Shown here: one piece after another, positions 26,001 to 34,755 of the stretch | How the letters are laid out: the number at the start of each line of letters is the position of its first letter | How positions within the stretch are numbered: the stretch's first letter is position 1 | NCBI RefSeq assembly: GCF_001890765.1 | Contig: NZ_KV878783.1 | Span: forward strand, 3,066,771 to 3,130,770 | Length of the DNA: 64,000 nucleotides | Origin: Spirulina major PCC 6313 | Lineage (GTDB): Bacteria; Cyanobacteriota; Cyanobacteriia; Cyanobacteriales; Spirulinaceae | Reading direction: 5' to 3' | Translations under genes and position numbers: made by a program | Notes under the pieces: model-generated | The model's database searches: none | What the model saw: the letters and a program-made list of their open reading frames with translations, nothing else | What the model was told of the DNA's origin: nothing

Positions 26001-27293
26001 TCACGCCTCGCCGAGGGGCAAGGTGGTGGGCAAGTGGATTGTAAAGGCTGCGCCCTGACCCGGTTGGGAGGTGACGGTAATCTCGCCCTGGTGGGTATCG
26101 TGAATGATTTGGTAGCAGATCGACAGACCGAGGCCGGTTCCCTGGCCGATGGGTTTATTGGAAAAGAAGGGGTTAAAGAGGTGGGCTTGGGCCTGTTCAT
26201 TGATGCCGATACCGTTATCGGCGATCGCAATTTCGAGGGTGTCGGGATCGAATTGACGAGCCGTGAGGGTGATTTGGGGCGCGATCGCCGGCTCCTGCTC
26301 CAGACGACTGCGGATCGCGTCGATCGCATTCACCAACAGATGAAAAAAGACTTGATTCAGTTGCGCCGGATAGCAGGCAATCGAGGAGATCGGGTCATAC
26401 TGTTTCACCACTGTAATCGCGGGTTGATCGTCAGGTTCAAGGCGCGATCGCACCATTTCCAACGTACTTTCTAGCCCCTCCACCACATCCGCCACCTTAC
26501 ACCCCGCCTCATCCAATCGCGAAAAACTCCGCAGCCCCACCACAATTTTCCGAATCCGATTCGCCCCCGTCCGCATCGAAGTCATAATCTTCGAGAGATC
26601 TTCGGTTAAAAACTCAATATCTAACTCCTCAAGCTGTTCAGCGATCGCCGGAACCGGCTGCGGATAGGCCTCTTGATAGCGAGACAATAAATCCACTAAA
26701 TCCTGCACATAATCCATCGCAGGGGTGAGGTTGCCATAGATGAAACTGACCGGATTATTAATTTCATGGGCAATTCCCGCCACCAATTGCCCCAGGGCGG
26801 TCATCTTTTCATTTTGAACTAATTTTAATTGGGCAGATTGTAGATCATTTAACGCCACTTCCAGTTGATGATTCCGTGATTCAACTTCTTTCTGCAACTG
26901 TCGAATCGTTAACTGATTAGAAATACGGGCGAGCACTTCATCCATCTGAAATGGCTTACTAATGTAGTCCGATCCGCCCACCTGAAATGCTTTCACCTTG
27001 TCCTTAACATCACTCAAGGCACTGAGGAAAATAATCGGAACCATTTGCGTTTTGGGGTCTGCCTTTAAGGCTTGACAGACTTGATAACCATCCATTTCTG
27101 GCATATTAATATCCAGCAAAATTAAATCCGGGGTAATACTCTGGGCAGCCCGTAACGCAATTTTGCCACTAATGGCAGGGCGGACGGCATAACCCGATTC
27201 TGTCAGCATTGAAGACAGAAATCGAATATTGTCCGGAGTATCATCAACAACGAGAATATCAGCGGTGGGGACAGCAGAATCAGATTCAATCAT
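26001..27293 (-). CDS. Receiver-histidine kinase hybrid
   Basis: 430 residues with no membrane segment. N-terminal receiver: ILVVDDTPDNIRFL, LILLDINMPEMDGYQV (phospho-Asp), FLSALSD, YISKPFQ. A coiled-coil linker (QLQKEVESRNHQLEVALNDL) leads to HisKA GIAHEINNPVSFIYGN and HATPase with LLVNAIDAI, ADNGIGI, FNPFFSNKPIGQGTGLGLSI. Cytosolic sensor whose input is phosphotransfer to its receiver. ATG 27293 is used; a TTG at 27332 would add 13 residues. Confidence 0.9.
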   Translation of the reverse strand: MIESDSAVPTADILVVDDTPDNIRFLSSMLTESGYAVRPAISGKIALRAAQSITPDLILLDINMPEMDGYQVCQALKADPKTQMVPIIFLSALSDVKDKVKAFQVGGSDYISKPFQMDEVLARISNQLTIRQLQKEVESRNHQLEVALNDLQSAQLKLVQNEKMTALGQLVAGIAHEINNPVSFIYGNLTPAMDYVQDLVDLLSRYQEAYPQPVPAIAEQLEELDIEFLTEDLSKIMTSMRTGANRIRKIVVGLRSFSRLDEAGCKVADVVEGLESTLEMVRSRLEPDDQPAITVVKQYDPISSIACYPAQLNQVFFHLLVNAIDAIRSRLEQEPAIAPQITLTARQFDPDTLEIAIADNGIGINEQAQAHLFNPFFSNKPIGQGTGLGLSICYQIIHDTHQGEITVTSQPGQGAAFTIHLPTTLPLGEA

Positions 27294-27504
27294 GGAGTTT
27301 TCAGAATGTTTCGCCCGAAACAATGTTGACAATAATAGCTCTCTTGCATGACTCTATCATTATCTTTTTTTGCTAAACAAAGAATATTTATCCCAGACCC
27401 CAGCGGGTGGTTGACTGACTTGATCGCCCTCACCCCCAACCTCTTTCCCAAAGGGCGAGGGGAGCCGAGTCATTTTTCCAGTTCCCTCTCCCAGAGGGCT
27501 AGGG

Positions 27505-28824
27505 CTGATTGACTGACAAAAGAAGTGGTAGGGATAGCTAAAGAGGTTGCCCTGACTGAAATACAGAGAATTAAGAAATGGGAGTCAGTCCTCTAGAATT
27601 GAGTTACCACAACAAAACTCTGGAGAACTGTGAAAAAAACTCCCAAATTTACAATGCCCTGAAAACCTGGTTGGGTCAAGACATCCCCTGGGCGCATCTG
27701 AGCCACCTGACTACCTGCATCTGGATGGTCATCGCCGTCATCCAAACCGGAGCAGTCAACCTCACGAAATGGCTGCCGTATCTGCCCTGTCGAGGATTGT
27801 TTGCCCAAAGTAAACAGCGGCGAGTCCGACGCTGGCTGGGCAATAGCCGCATCAATATTCATCGACTCTACAAACCCATCATCAAAGCCGCCTTAGCCGA
27901 TTGGCAGGATGAGGTGATGTACCTGAGCTTAGACACCTCACTATTTTGGGATGAGTATTGTCTGATTCGGGTGGCTGTGGTGCATCGCGGTCGTGCTTTA
28001 CCCCTAGGCTGGCGTGTGTTGGCTCATCCCAGTGCCTCGGTTGCCGCCAACACCTACCGAGAACTGCTCCAAGATGTCGCTCGACTCCTACCGCAAGGGG
28101 TGAAGGTGGTGCTGCTGGCTGACCGTGGCTTTGTGCAGACGGAGACTATGACGCTGGTGCGCACCTTCGGCTGGCATTATCGCATCCGCATCAAAAGCAA
28201 TACCTGGCTTTGGCACTCTGCCAAGGGCTGGAGCCAACCAAAAGCGTTTCATCTCAAACCCGGTGAAGCCCTCTGCTGGCACAACGTCAAACTTCACAAA
28301 GGTGAATGGTATGGTCCGGTTCATGTCATTTTCGGTCGCAACAATGTCAATGGCGAGTTTTGGGCGGTTGTCAGTGATGAACCGACCCACCTCCAGACTT
28401 TTGCTGAGTATGGTCTCCGGTTTGATATCGAGGAGGCGTTTCTCGATGACCAGTCTGGGGGTTGGCACCTCCAATCTTCCCAACTTCGCTCAGTTTGTGT
28501 TCTTTCCCGTCTCTGCTTCATTCTGGCTCTGGCGACTCTCTATGTCTCAGCTCAGGGTCTTGAGGTTGTCCAATCGGGCAAGCGTCGCTGGGTTGACCCC
28601 CATTGGTTTCGCGGCAATAGCTATTTTCGTATCGGTCTTGAGTGGATTCGTACTGCTCTCCTTGAGGGCTGGCGCTTGATTCGGCTTGTTGCTTTCTTTT
28701 CTAATTCTGACCCTGAACCGGCTATGGCTTCTCGTCCTCAGCATCGGCAACGCTCTTATCGCCTTGAATTCCAGTTTTGCTCTTTTTCTTACTCCCCTGA
28801 CTGAATCTTTTGTCCGTCAATCAG
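27505..28824 (+). mobile_element. Complete IS4-like insertion sequence (1,320 bp)
   Basis: Imperfect terminal inverted repeats: left CTGATTGACTGACAAAAGA, right (complement) CTGATTGACGGACAAAAGA. A perfect 9-bp direct duplication GGGCTAGGG flanks it (27496-27504, 28825-28833). One intact transposase gene fills the element, so it is probably recent. It interrupted a CCCTCTCCCAGAGGGCTAGGG-type intergenic palindrome. Confidence 0.92.
27578..28804 (+). CDS. IS4-family-like transposase
   Basis: 408 residues, DDE fold: MYLSLDTSLFWDEY (first Asp), VKVVLLADRGFVQTETM (second Asp) and RFDIEEAFLDDQSGGW (Glu), with HYRIRIKSN between. Arrangement and 9-bp duplication fit the IS4 group. Full length with no frameshift, so possibly active. 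The end similarity to MITE-A makes it a candidate source of transposase for those elements. Confidence 0.9.
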   Translation: MGVSPLELSYHNKTLENCEKNSQIYNALKTWLGQDIPWAHLSHLTTCIWMVIAVIQTGAVNLTKWLPYLPCRGLFAQSKQRRVRRWLGNSRINIHRLYKPIIKAALADWQDEVMYLSLDTSLFWDEYCLIRVAVVHRGRALPLGWRVLAHPSASVAANTYRELLQDVARLLPQGVKVVLLADRGFVQTETMTLVRTFGWHYRIRIKSNTWLWHSAKGWSQPKAFHLKPGEALCWHNVKLHKGEWYGPVHVIFGRNNVNGEFWAVVSDEPTHLQTFAEYGLRFDIEEAFLDDQSGGWHLQSSQLRSVCVLSRLCFILALATLYVSAQGLEVVQSGKRRWVDPHWFRGNSYFRIGLEWIRTALLEGWRLIRLVAFFSNSDPEPAMASRPQHRQRSYRLEFQFCSFSYSPD

Positions 28825-28938
28825 GGGCTAGGGTGAGGGATTGCCTAACTGGGATGTACCCGACCCCAGCTGAGACCCTGGTGTGCGCTAACGGGGTCGG
28901 CGGCGGTGCGATCGCGCTTCGGCTTCTTCTCATTGGGG

Positions 28939-30726
28939 TCACGGTTGGGTCAAGGGTTGCCAATGGTGGGGGGAAATTTGGAGAGAAAAGGGCGGCGGGG
29001 CGGTCTGGAGTTGGTGCCATTGGTCGAGGCTGAGGGTGCTTTGGAGGTGGATGTCCGTGGGCGATCGCGGCGGGTGATGGAGGGTGAGAAAGGCGGTGAT
29101 TTGGTAGGGGGTGGTGTGGTGATGGGCAATCCAGCAGGGAATGCCGGGGCCAGTAGGTCGGAGGGCAAGACCCAGATGATAGGCCGTAATCCCGATCGCT
29201 TGGGGACGGTCAGCGATCGCCCTGGGGAGGGTAATGTTCCAAGCCGGAATCTCCAGGCCATCGGGGACAACCTCCACCGGCGCGATATTTTCACACCCGA
29301 TCAACCGTGCCACCCGCACCGATTGGGGATGGTGCAAAATCTGCTCCCGTGGCCCAGCGGCGATCATCTGACCGTGATCCAAAATAACCCAGTGGGGACA
29401 AAGGCGATAGGCTTCGGTGGGGTTATGGGTGACGAGGAGGGTGATGCCGCCGTAGTGGGCGAGGAGGTCGTGCAGTTCCTGGGCGAGGCGATCGCGCAAA
29501 TGGGTATCCAACGCCGAAAACGGTTCATCCAACAGCAGCACCTCCGGCTCGCTCGCCAGGGCACGGGCGAGGGCGACCCGCTGCCGTTGTCCCCCCGAAA
29601 GCTGATGGGGATAGCGGGACTCAAACCCCTCTAGATGCACTGTGGCGAGCATCTGAGCAATGCGATCCGAACGGTTCGGGGTCGATGGTGCGGCAGGAAT
29701 CCCAAAGGCAATATTGGCCGCCACCGTGAGATGAGGAAAAAGAGCGTAGTTTTGAAACACCACCCCCACCCGCCGCGCTGCACTGGGCAGATTAATCCGA
29801 CGTGCCCCATCAAACCACACCTGATCCCCGACGCGAATCTGTCCTGAAACCGGCGTTTCTAACCCCGCCAGACACCGTAACAGCGCACTTTTGCCCGCCC
29901 CCGATGCGCCCAAAATACCCACGGGTTTCCCCCGTTGAGCGGCCACGCTGACCTTAAGGCAGAAGCTGCCGTACTGTTGGTGGAGGGTGAGGGTGAGATC
30001 GGCGTGGGATGGGGGGGGAAGTAGGGGGGCGATCGGGCTGGGCCTGTTGGGTGGTGGGGCGATCGCGGGGCGTTGGTGGGGTTGGCTCCAGAGGTTGAGG
30101 AGGGTAATCACCGAGAGCGCCAGGGAAAGAATCACGCCCGACCAGAGCCAGGCGGTGGCGGTGTCGCCGGTTTCGACGGCGGTGTAGAGGGCGAGGGGGA
30201 TGGTTTCGGTTTGGCCGGGAATGTTGCCGGCCACCATCAGGGTTGCGCCAAATTCCCCCAGACCACGGGCGAAGGAGAGCAAGGCCCCGGCGAGGATGCC
30301 CCGACCGGCAAGGGGAAGCACGATCGCACGAAAAATCCGCCATTCCGATGCGCCCAAAACACGGGCTGAGGCGATCCAATGGGGATCGAGTTGCTCGAAG
30401 GCGGCGAGGGCGGTGCGATACATCAGGGGAAAGGTGATGATGATGGCGGCGATCGCGCCCGCCTGCCAGGTAAAAATGAGATCCAACTTCAGCCAATGTA
30501 ACCCTTGCCCCAGCCAACTGCGCCGCCCCAACAGTTGCAACAGTAAAAACCCCACCACCGTCGGCGGCACGATCAACGGCGCGATTAAAATCCCATCGAT
30601 CAGCCCTTGATGTTTACCCGGATGCCGATAAAGTCCATAGGCCACCATCACCCCCAAAATCACCGTCAGCACCGTTGCCACCCCCGCGATTTTGAGGGAA
30701 ATCCACAGGGGGGAGGCCAGGCTCAT
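28939..30726 (-). CDS. modBC: Molybdate ABC transporter, permease-ATPase fusion ModBC
   Basis: 595 residues. Residues ~1-220 form the ModB permease with five or six helices and the coupling loop ASARVLGASEWRIFRAIVLPLAG; after a Pro-rich linker (~225-245), the ModC ATPase has GILGASGAGKSALLRCLAG (Walker A), LSGGQRQRVALARAL (signature), EVLLLDEPFSALD (Walker B) and LLVTHNPTEAYRL (switch His). The C-terminus carries a TOBE/MOP-like part. ATG 30726 overlaps the modA stop by 4 bases. Tungstate is an alternative substrate. Confidence 0.92.
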   Translation of the reverse strand: MSLASPLWISLKIAGVATVLTVILGVMVAYGLYRHPGKHQGLIDGILIAPLIVPPTVVGFLLLQLLGRRSWLGQGLHWLKLDLIFTWQAGAIAAIIITFPLMYRTALAAFEQLDPHWIASARVLGASEWRIFRAIVLPLAGRGILAGALLSFARGLGEFGATLMVAGNIPGQTETIPLALYTAVETGDTATAWLWSGVILSLALSVITLLNLWSQPHQRPAIAPPPNRPSPIAPLLPPPSHADLTLTLHQQYGSFCLKVSVAAQRGKPVGILGASGAGKSALLRCLAGLETPVSGQIRVGDQVWFDGARRINLPSAARRVGVVFQNYALFPHLTVAANIAFGIPAAPSTPNRSDRIAQMLATVHLEGFESRYPHQLSGGQRQRVALARALASEPEVLLLDEPFSALDTHLRDRLAQELHDLLAHYGGITLLVTHNPTEAYRLCPHWVILDHGQMIAAGPREQILHHPQSVRVARLIGCENIAPVEVVPDGLEIPAWNITLPRAIADRPQAIGITAYHLGLALRPTGPGIPCWIAHHHTTPYQITAFLTLHHPPRSPTDIHLQSTLSLDQWHQLQTAPPPFSLQISPHHWQPLTQP

Positions 30727-31541
30727 GATGGGCGATCGCTCCCCGGTAGCGGCATAAACCCATAGCTCTGAAATGTTCGTTGGGTATCGGGTTGGAGCAA
30801 AAAATCAAGGTAGGTTTGGGCGGCGGCGCGATCGCGGGTCGTGGTCAAGATGGCAGCGGGGTAGAGAATCTCTGGATAGGTTGCAGGATCAAGGGTAAAG
30901 GCAATCTGCACCGCATCGGACGCTTGGACATCGCTGCGATAGACAATCCCCGCATCCACATTTCCCGCCGCCACAAACGCCAACACTTGGCGGGAATTTT
31001 GGCCAAACACAAGCTTCTCTTGAATTTTCGGTAATAGTTGCGTTGAGGTGAGCATCGCTTGGGCATATTGACCGGCGGGAACCGTGCGAAAATCTCCCAC
31101 GGCAATCCGTTGAATCTCCGGTTGGGTGAGGTCTGGTAATTGGGTGAGGATGGGGCGATCGCTCGGCACAATCAACACCAATCGATTTTGGGTAATCGTG
31201 CGGCGGCTATCGGAGTGAATCTGATTCGTGCGCTCTAACCGATCCATATATTGGGGGGTGGCTGAGATGAATAGATCCAGCGGTGCGCCCTGTTGAATCT
31301 GTTGAGTCAGTTTACCGGAGGCGGCGAAATTATAGTTAACAGCAATGGTGGGATAGGTGGTTTGAAAGGCAGGCGCGATCGCTTCTAACACATCCGTCAA
31401 ACTCGATGCCGCCCCCACTAGCAGCGTCGTCGTCTCCGGCTGTGGACATCCCTGCAATCCAAAGATCAAAATCCACAGCCCGATCACTCCCATGATCCAG
31501 GGTCTCAAGTGCGATCGTGTTCTCAGGTATCCTTGCTTCAC
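30723..31541 (-). CDS. modA: Molybdate-binding lipoprotein ModA
   Basis: Periplasmic binding protein: LLVGAASSLTDVLEAIAPAF, NYNFAASGKLTQQIQQGAPLDLFISA and VFGQNSRQVLAFVAAGNVDAGIVYRSD are classic ModA segments that bind the oxyanion. The N-terminus (hydrophobic ILIFGLQGC) looks like a lipobox. The start is uncertain: ATG 31493 leaves no positive n-region, so I chose GTG 31541, which puts KQGYLRTRSHLR ahead of the hydrophobic stretch. GTG 31613 is also open. Confidence 0.88.
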   Translation of the reverse strand: MKQGYLRTRSHLRPWIMGVIGLWILIFGLQGCPQPETTTLLVGAASSLTDVLEAIAPAFQTTYPTIAVNYNFAASGKLTQQIQQGAPLDLFISATPQYMDRLERTNQIHSDSRRTITQNRLVLIVPSDRPILTQLPDLTQPEIQRIAVGDFRTVPAGQYAQAMLTSTQLLPKIQEKLVFGQNSRQVLAFVAAGNVDAGIVYRSDVQASDAVQIAFTLDPATYPEILYPAAILTTTRDRAAAQTYLDFLLQPDTQRTFQSYGFMPLPGSDRPS

Positions 31542-31782
31542 GGTGATTTTTAAGACTCTCAATCGTTCAGGGTAACGAGATTTAGACCCGATCGGCAAAG
31601 CAACATCCCCCACTCTCAGGCCCCCATCACATCAACCCAAAAAATCACCGCACGATCAATCCTCCTCTGCTCGCTGCATCCCACTATCTTGCTCCCCAGG
31701 GTCACAAAATTGGGGGAAGATACAACGGATCTTCCATTCCCCTGATATCCTTGGGTGTGTTTGTTATCTGGGGGATTGTGCA

Positions 31783-32856
31783 TTGGTTCTGGTTAATCTC
31801 TCGTTTTTATCGAAGAAACCGACGGGTATTTCCACCTATGCCCGCAACCTATACCCCTACCTCAAAACCCTAGACCCGATTCTCCTCACCCCAGAACCGG
31901 AACCGGACTATCGATGTTACCCCGTATCCGGTCGGATGAGTCCGGATCACGGCATGCTCGGCCACGGATTGCGCCTGCTGTGGACTCAGTTTCGTGTCCC
32001 CAGCTTATACCGTAAACTGCGTACCCGGCTGCTGTTTTCCCCGATTCCCGAAGCCCCGATCTACAGCCATTGTCGCTATGTGGTGATGGTGCATGACCTG
32101 ATTCCGCTGCGGTTTCCGAATCCGCGATCGCGCCTCAGCTATTACCACCGTTTCATCCTCCCCCAAGTCATCCGCCAAGCCCGCCACATTATTTGTAATT
32201 CCCAATCCACCGCCAACGATGTGGTGGAGTTTTTCCGCGTCCCCGCCCACCGCGTCACCCCGATTCCCCTCGCCTACGATCACAACCATTTCCATCTGTT
32301 GGACTTGCCCACCCGCACCGAACGCCCCTATTTCCTCTACCTTGGCCGCCAAGACCCCTACAAAAATGTCCAAAGTTTGATCTATGCGTTTGCGGCCCTG
32401 CCCAATCGTGATGAGTATGAACTGTGGCTGGCGGGGCCGACGGATCAACGCTATACCCCCCAATGTGAGCATCTGACGCGGGAATTGGGGATTCGGGATT
32501 CGGTGAAGTTTATGGAATATGTGCCCTATGAAAAATTACCGGCCCTGTTGAATCAAGCGATCGCCCTCGTCTTCCCCACCCTCTGGGAAGGGTTCGGCCT
32601 GCCCGTGCTTGAAGCGATGGCCTGCGGTACGCCGGTGATCACCTCCAATGTGTCGGCGTTGCCGGAGGTGACGGGGGATGCGGCAATTTTGATTGATCCC
32701 TACAATGTGCCGGAGTTGACGGCGGCGATGGGTGCGATCGCCACGGATCTCAACCTCCGCGACAATCTGATCCAACTCGGTCTCCTCCGCGCCAGCGAAT
32801 TCAGTTGGGCCCGCACCGGCCAACAAACCGCCGAAGTCCTGTTTCCCTTCACGTAA
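31783..32856 (+). CDS. Glycosyltransferase family 4
   Basis: 357 residues, GT-B fold: N-terminal acceptor domain [35 protein letters not shown], and the GT4 C-terminal domain with [40 protein letters not shown] and [28 protein letters not shown] (E-x7-E type motif). Adds a sugar to a polysaccharide or lipid carrier. The start appears to be TTG 31783, 6-7 bases after GGGGGA; no ATG exists close by in frame. Confidence 0.85.
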   Translation: MVLVNLSFLSKKPTGISTYARNLYPYLKTLDPILLTPEPEPDYRCYPVSGRMSPDHGMLGHGLRLLWTQFRVPSLYRKLRTRLLFSPIPEAPIYSHCRYVVMVHDLIPLRFPNPRSRLSYYHRFILPQVIRQARHIICNSQSTANDVVEFFRVPAHRVTPIPLAYDHNHFHLLDLPTRTERPYFLYLGRQDPYKNVQSLIYAFAALPNRDEYELWLAGPTDQRYTPQCEHLTRELGIRDSVKFMEYVPYEKLPALLNQAIALVFPTLWEGFGLPVLEAMACGTPVITSNVSALPEVTGDAAILIDPYNVPELTAAMGAIATDLNLRDNLIQLGLLRASEFSWARTGQQTAEVLFPFT

Positions 32857-32982
32857 CCGCTCTTACCCTCACCCTCAATCCCTCTTCCAGCGCAGGAGAG
32901 GGAGGTTAAACAGTGGGCAATCTGTCGCTTGATTTTCGAGCATTGGGATTACATTGAGAGATGAGTCTACCTCCGCAAACCC

Positions 32983-33136
32983 ATGACCCAGACTGTGATT
33001 ATCCCCGAACATCTGCAAGTCACTCCGGAACAGTTCACCCAGATTGCGATCGCCAATGGAGACCTACGCCTCGAACAAACCGTCACCGAAGAACTAATCA
33101 TCATGCCCCCCACGGGAGGAAATACCGGCAAACTTG
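32983..33136 (+). pseudogene. Uma2-family (DUF820) endonuclease, 3' part lost
   Basis: About 50 codons match the Uma2 N-terminus: VTPEQFTQIAIANGDLRLE and EELIIMPPTGGNTGKLD. Homology stops at ~33136, where a TACTCCCCCGC...GGGGGATTCTG hairpin of a probable mobile-element end begins; the frame then continues with unrelated residues to 33273. Uma2 proteins are abundant PD-(D/E)XK-fold proteins of cyanobacteria, ~190 residues long, so this copy is dead. Confidence 0.75.
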
Positions 33137-33411
33137 ACGTACTCCCCCGCATAAATGACGGGGGATTCTGGGTTCAGACAGCAATTGCAGGCGTAGCCCG
33201 TCTTATCTTGCCTCGCCCGATGGACAACGCCCTGCCCATAAGGTGCTCACCCCGGAATTTTACGTCGCGCTAGCGAACGCTTTTACTGTATCACCACCGA
33301 ATCAATTCGGTTATTCGCTTATATCCCCCGAATAAAATTCAGGGGGCTTTACGCATCACGCTCGTAAGCGTCCGGGCTTCGACTCCGCTCAGCCCTCAAA
33401 CTACCTTTTTA
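33133..33411 (-). mobile_element. Probable IS200/IS605 (TnpB-type) right-end remnant
   Basis: Read on the minus strand the segment ends GAATCCCCCGTCATTTATG then GCGGGGGAGTACGTCAAG, the hairpin-plus-TACGTCAAG form that, as I recall, marks right ends of many tnpB-only elements, where the 3' end of the omega RNA lies. A second hairpin CCCCCTGAAT/ATTCGGGGG is at ~33324-33345. No tnpA or tnpB coding remains. The left limit of homology is where Uma2 breaks off; the right limit is a guess. Confidence 0.45.
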
Positions 33412-33426
33412 GCTGCGTCGTGGCAG

Positions 33427-33459
33427 TAGGGTGCTGAAGCGCGAAGCGTAACGCACCGT
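33427..33459 (-). repeat. MITE-B core remnant
   Basis: The 33-base core TAGGGTGCTGAAGCGCGAAG... ending ACGCACCGT is identical to the centre of the two full MITE-B copies at 57.2 and 59.6 kb, but the GTGCCG...CGGCAC terminal repeats are absent here. Confidence 0.7.
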
Positions 33460-33607
33460 CGCGTTGAGCTTCAAACCTTCACGACTAAGCCCTGCGGAAG
33501 CGATTAATTGATGGAATGTTGTGGTTTTCAGATGAGAGGCAAACGGTGCATAAAACCAGCAGGCTCCTCTAGATATCTCTATAGAGAAAGCCTTATTCCT
33601 CAATATC

Positions 33608-34717
33608 ATGTTTATAAAACGCTCTATCCTACGACTTTCAAGTCAATTGTCGTCTCCAGTCCTTCAATTGACGACATTGCTCGGTTTCCTGTTGATGGGA
33701 TCATCAGTGCATGCTGGAACGATTCGCCACGATACCAGCGACGCAGCCTATCGCAATCTTGCCCACGGATTTTCCAGTGTGGGATATTTGAGTGCGCGTA
33801 ACTCAAACGGGGCCTGGGGATGTTCAGGCACATTGATTGACCAACGTTATGTACTCACGGCGGCTCACTGTGTTGAAAATGGGGGCTGGATGAACCAAGG
33901 CACATTTTGGTTAGGTGACCAAGCGCACAGTGTCAATTGGATTGGTGCTCATCGTGATTGGTTTAGTACGGGTCGCAGTTTGAGCGCAGGTGTGGATTTA
34001 GCCGTTTTAAGTTTGGTGAGTCAGGCCACAAATGCCAGTTCTGCAAAACTGTATTCCAGTCGTGATGAAGATCTCAAAAAGGGAACCTACGTCGGCTATG
34101 GAATGACGGGAACGGGGGATACCGGATATTACCTGAACTCTGGTATTAAACGGGCAGGACAAAATACGATGGGTGTGGGATCTCGCCTAAACTATAGCGA
34201 TCGCCTCCTGGTGTCTGATTTTGACGATCCCCGTACGGCTTGGTCTCACCCTTTAAGTCAATCTCATAGCTTGGAATACCAACTCGCGCCAGGCGATAGT
34301 GGTGGCGGTATGTTTATTGATGGTCGTCTAGCGGGTGTCCATTCATTCATTAGCTCCTTTGATGGTCAAACCAATGGGGATTATCAAGACTATTCCGCAT
34401 CCGTTCGAGTGTCATCCTGGACGAACTGGATACGGGGAGCGAGTTCATACTTGTCTCAACTGCAAGGACGGACTTCGCCTCAGATTTCGGCTAGCCCTGG
34501 AGTCACACATGACGGTGAAGGGTGGAACCAGCAAGCTCTCGCCCCCCTAGTTGAACAATACAATTGGTTTGACGACCGTCATCAAGTGACGGGCATTATC
34601 ACAGATGTTGACTTTGAAGAATACGCAAAGCCGGTTCCTGAGCCGAGTATGATGTTCGGCTTGCTTTCTGTGGGAGTTCTGCTCTGGAAAACTCGTAAAC
34701 ACAATTCCAAAGCGTAG
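33608..34717 (+). CDS. Secreted trypsin-like serine protease with PEP-CTERM anchor
   Basis: 369 residues: signal peptide (to ~ residue 36, SVHAG), S1 protease domain with GCSGTLIDQRYVLTAAHCVENGG (catalytic His), AGVDLAVLSL (Asp) and LAPGDSGGGMFIDG (Ser), and C-terminal VPEPSMMFGLLSVGVLLWKTRKH, a PEP-CTERM sorting signal (PEP motif, hydrophobic helix, basic tail). It should be processed by an exosortase and displayed or released with exopolysaccharide. No exosortase lies in the window. It stands alone between repeat debris and the M61 gene. Confidence 0.9.
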   Translation: MFIKRSILRLSSQLSSPVLQLTTLLGFLLMGSSVHAGTIRHDTSDAAYRNLAHGFSSVGYLSARNSNGAWGCSGTLIDQRYVLTAAHCVENGGWMNQGTFWLGDQAHSVNWIGAHRDWFSTGRSLSAGVDLAVLSLVSQATNASSAKLYSSRDEDLKKGTYVGYGMTGTGDTGYYLNSGIKRAGQNTMGVGSRLNYSDRLLVSDFDDPRTAWSHPLSQSHSLEYQLAPGDSGGGMFIDGRLAGVHSFISSFDGQTNGDYQDYSASVRVSSWTNWIRGASSYLSQLQGRTSPQISASPGVTHDGEGWNQQALAPLVEQYNWFDDRHQVTGIITDVDFEEYAKPVPEPSMMFGLLSVGVLLWKTRKHNSKA

Positions 34718-34755
34718 CGATCGCGCTCACCCAATTGCACCGTGCAGCGACCCCA

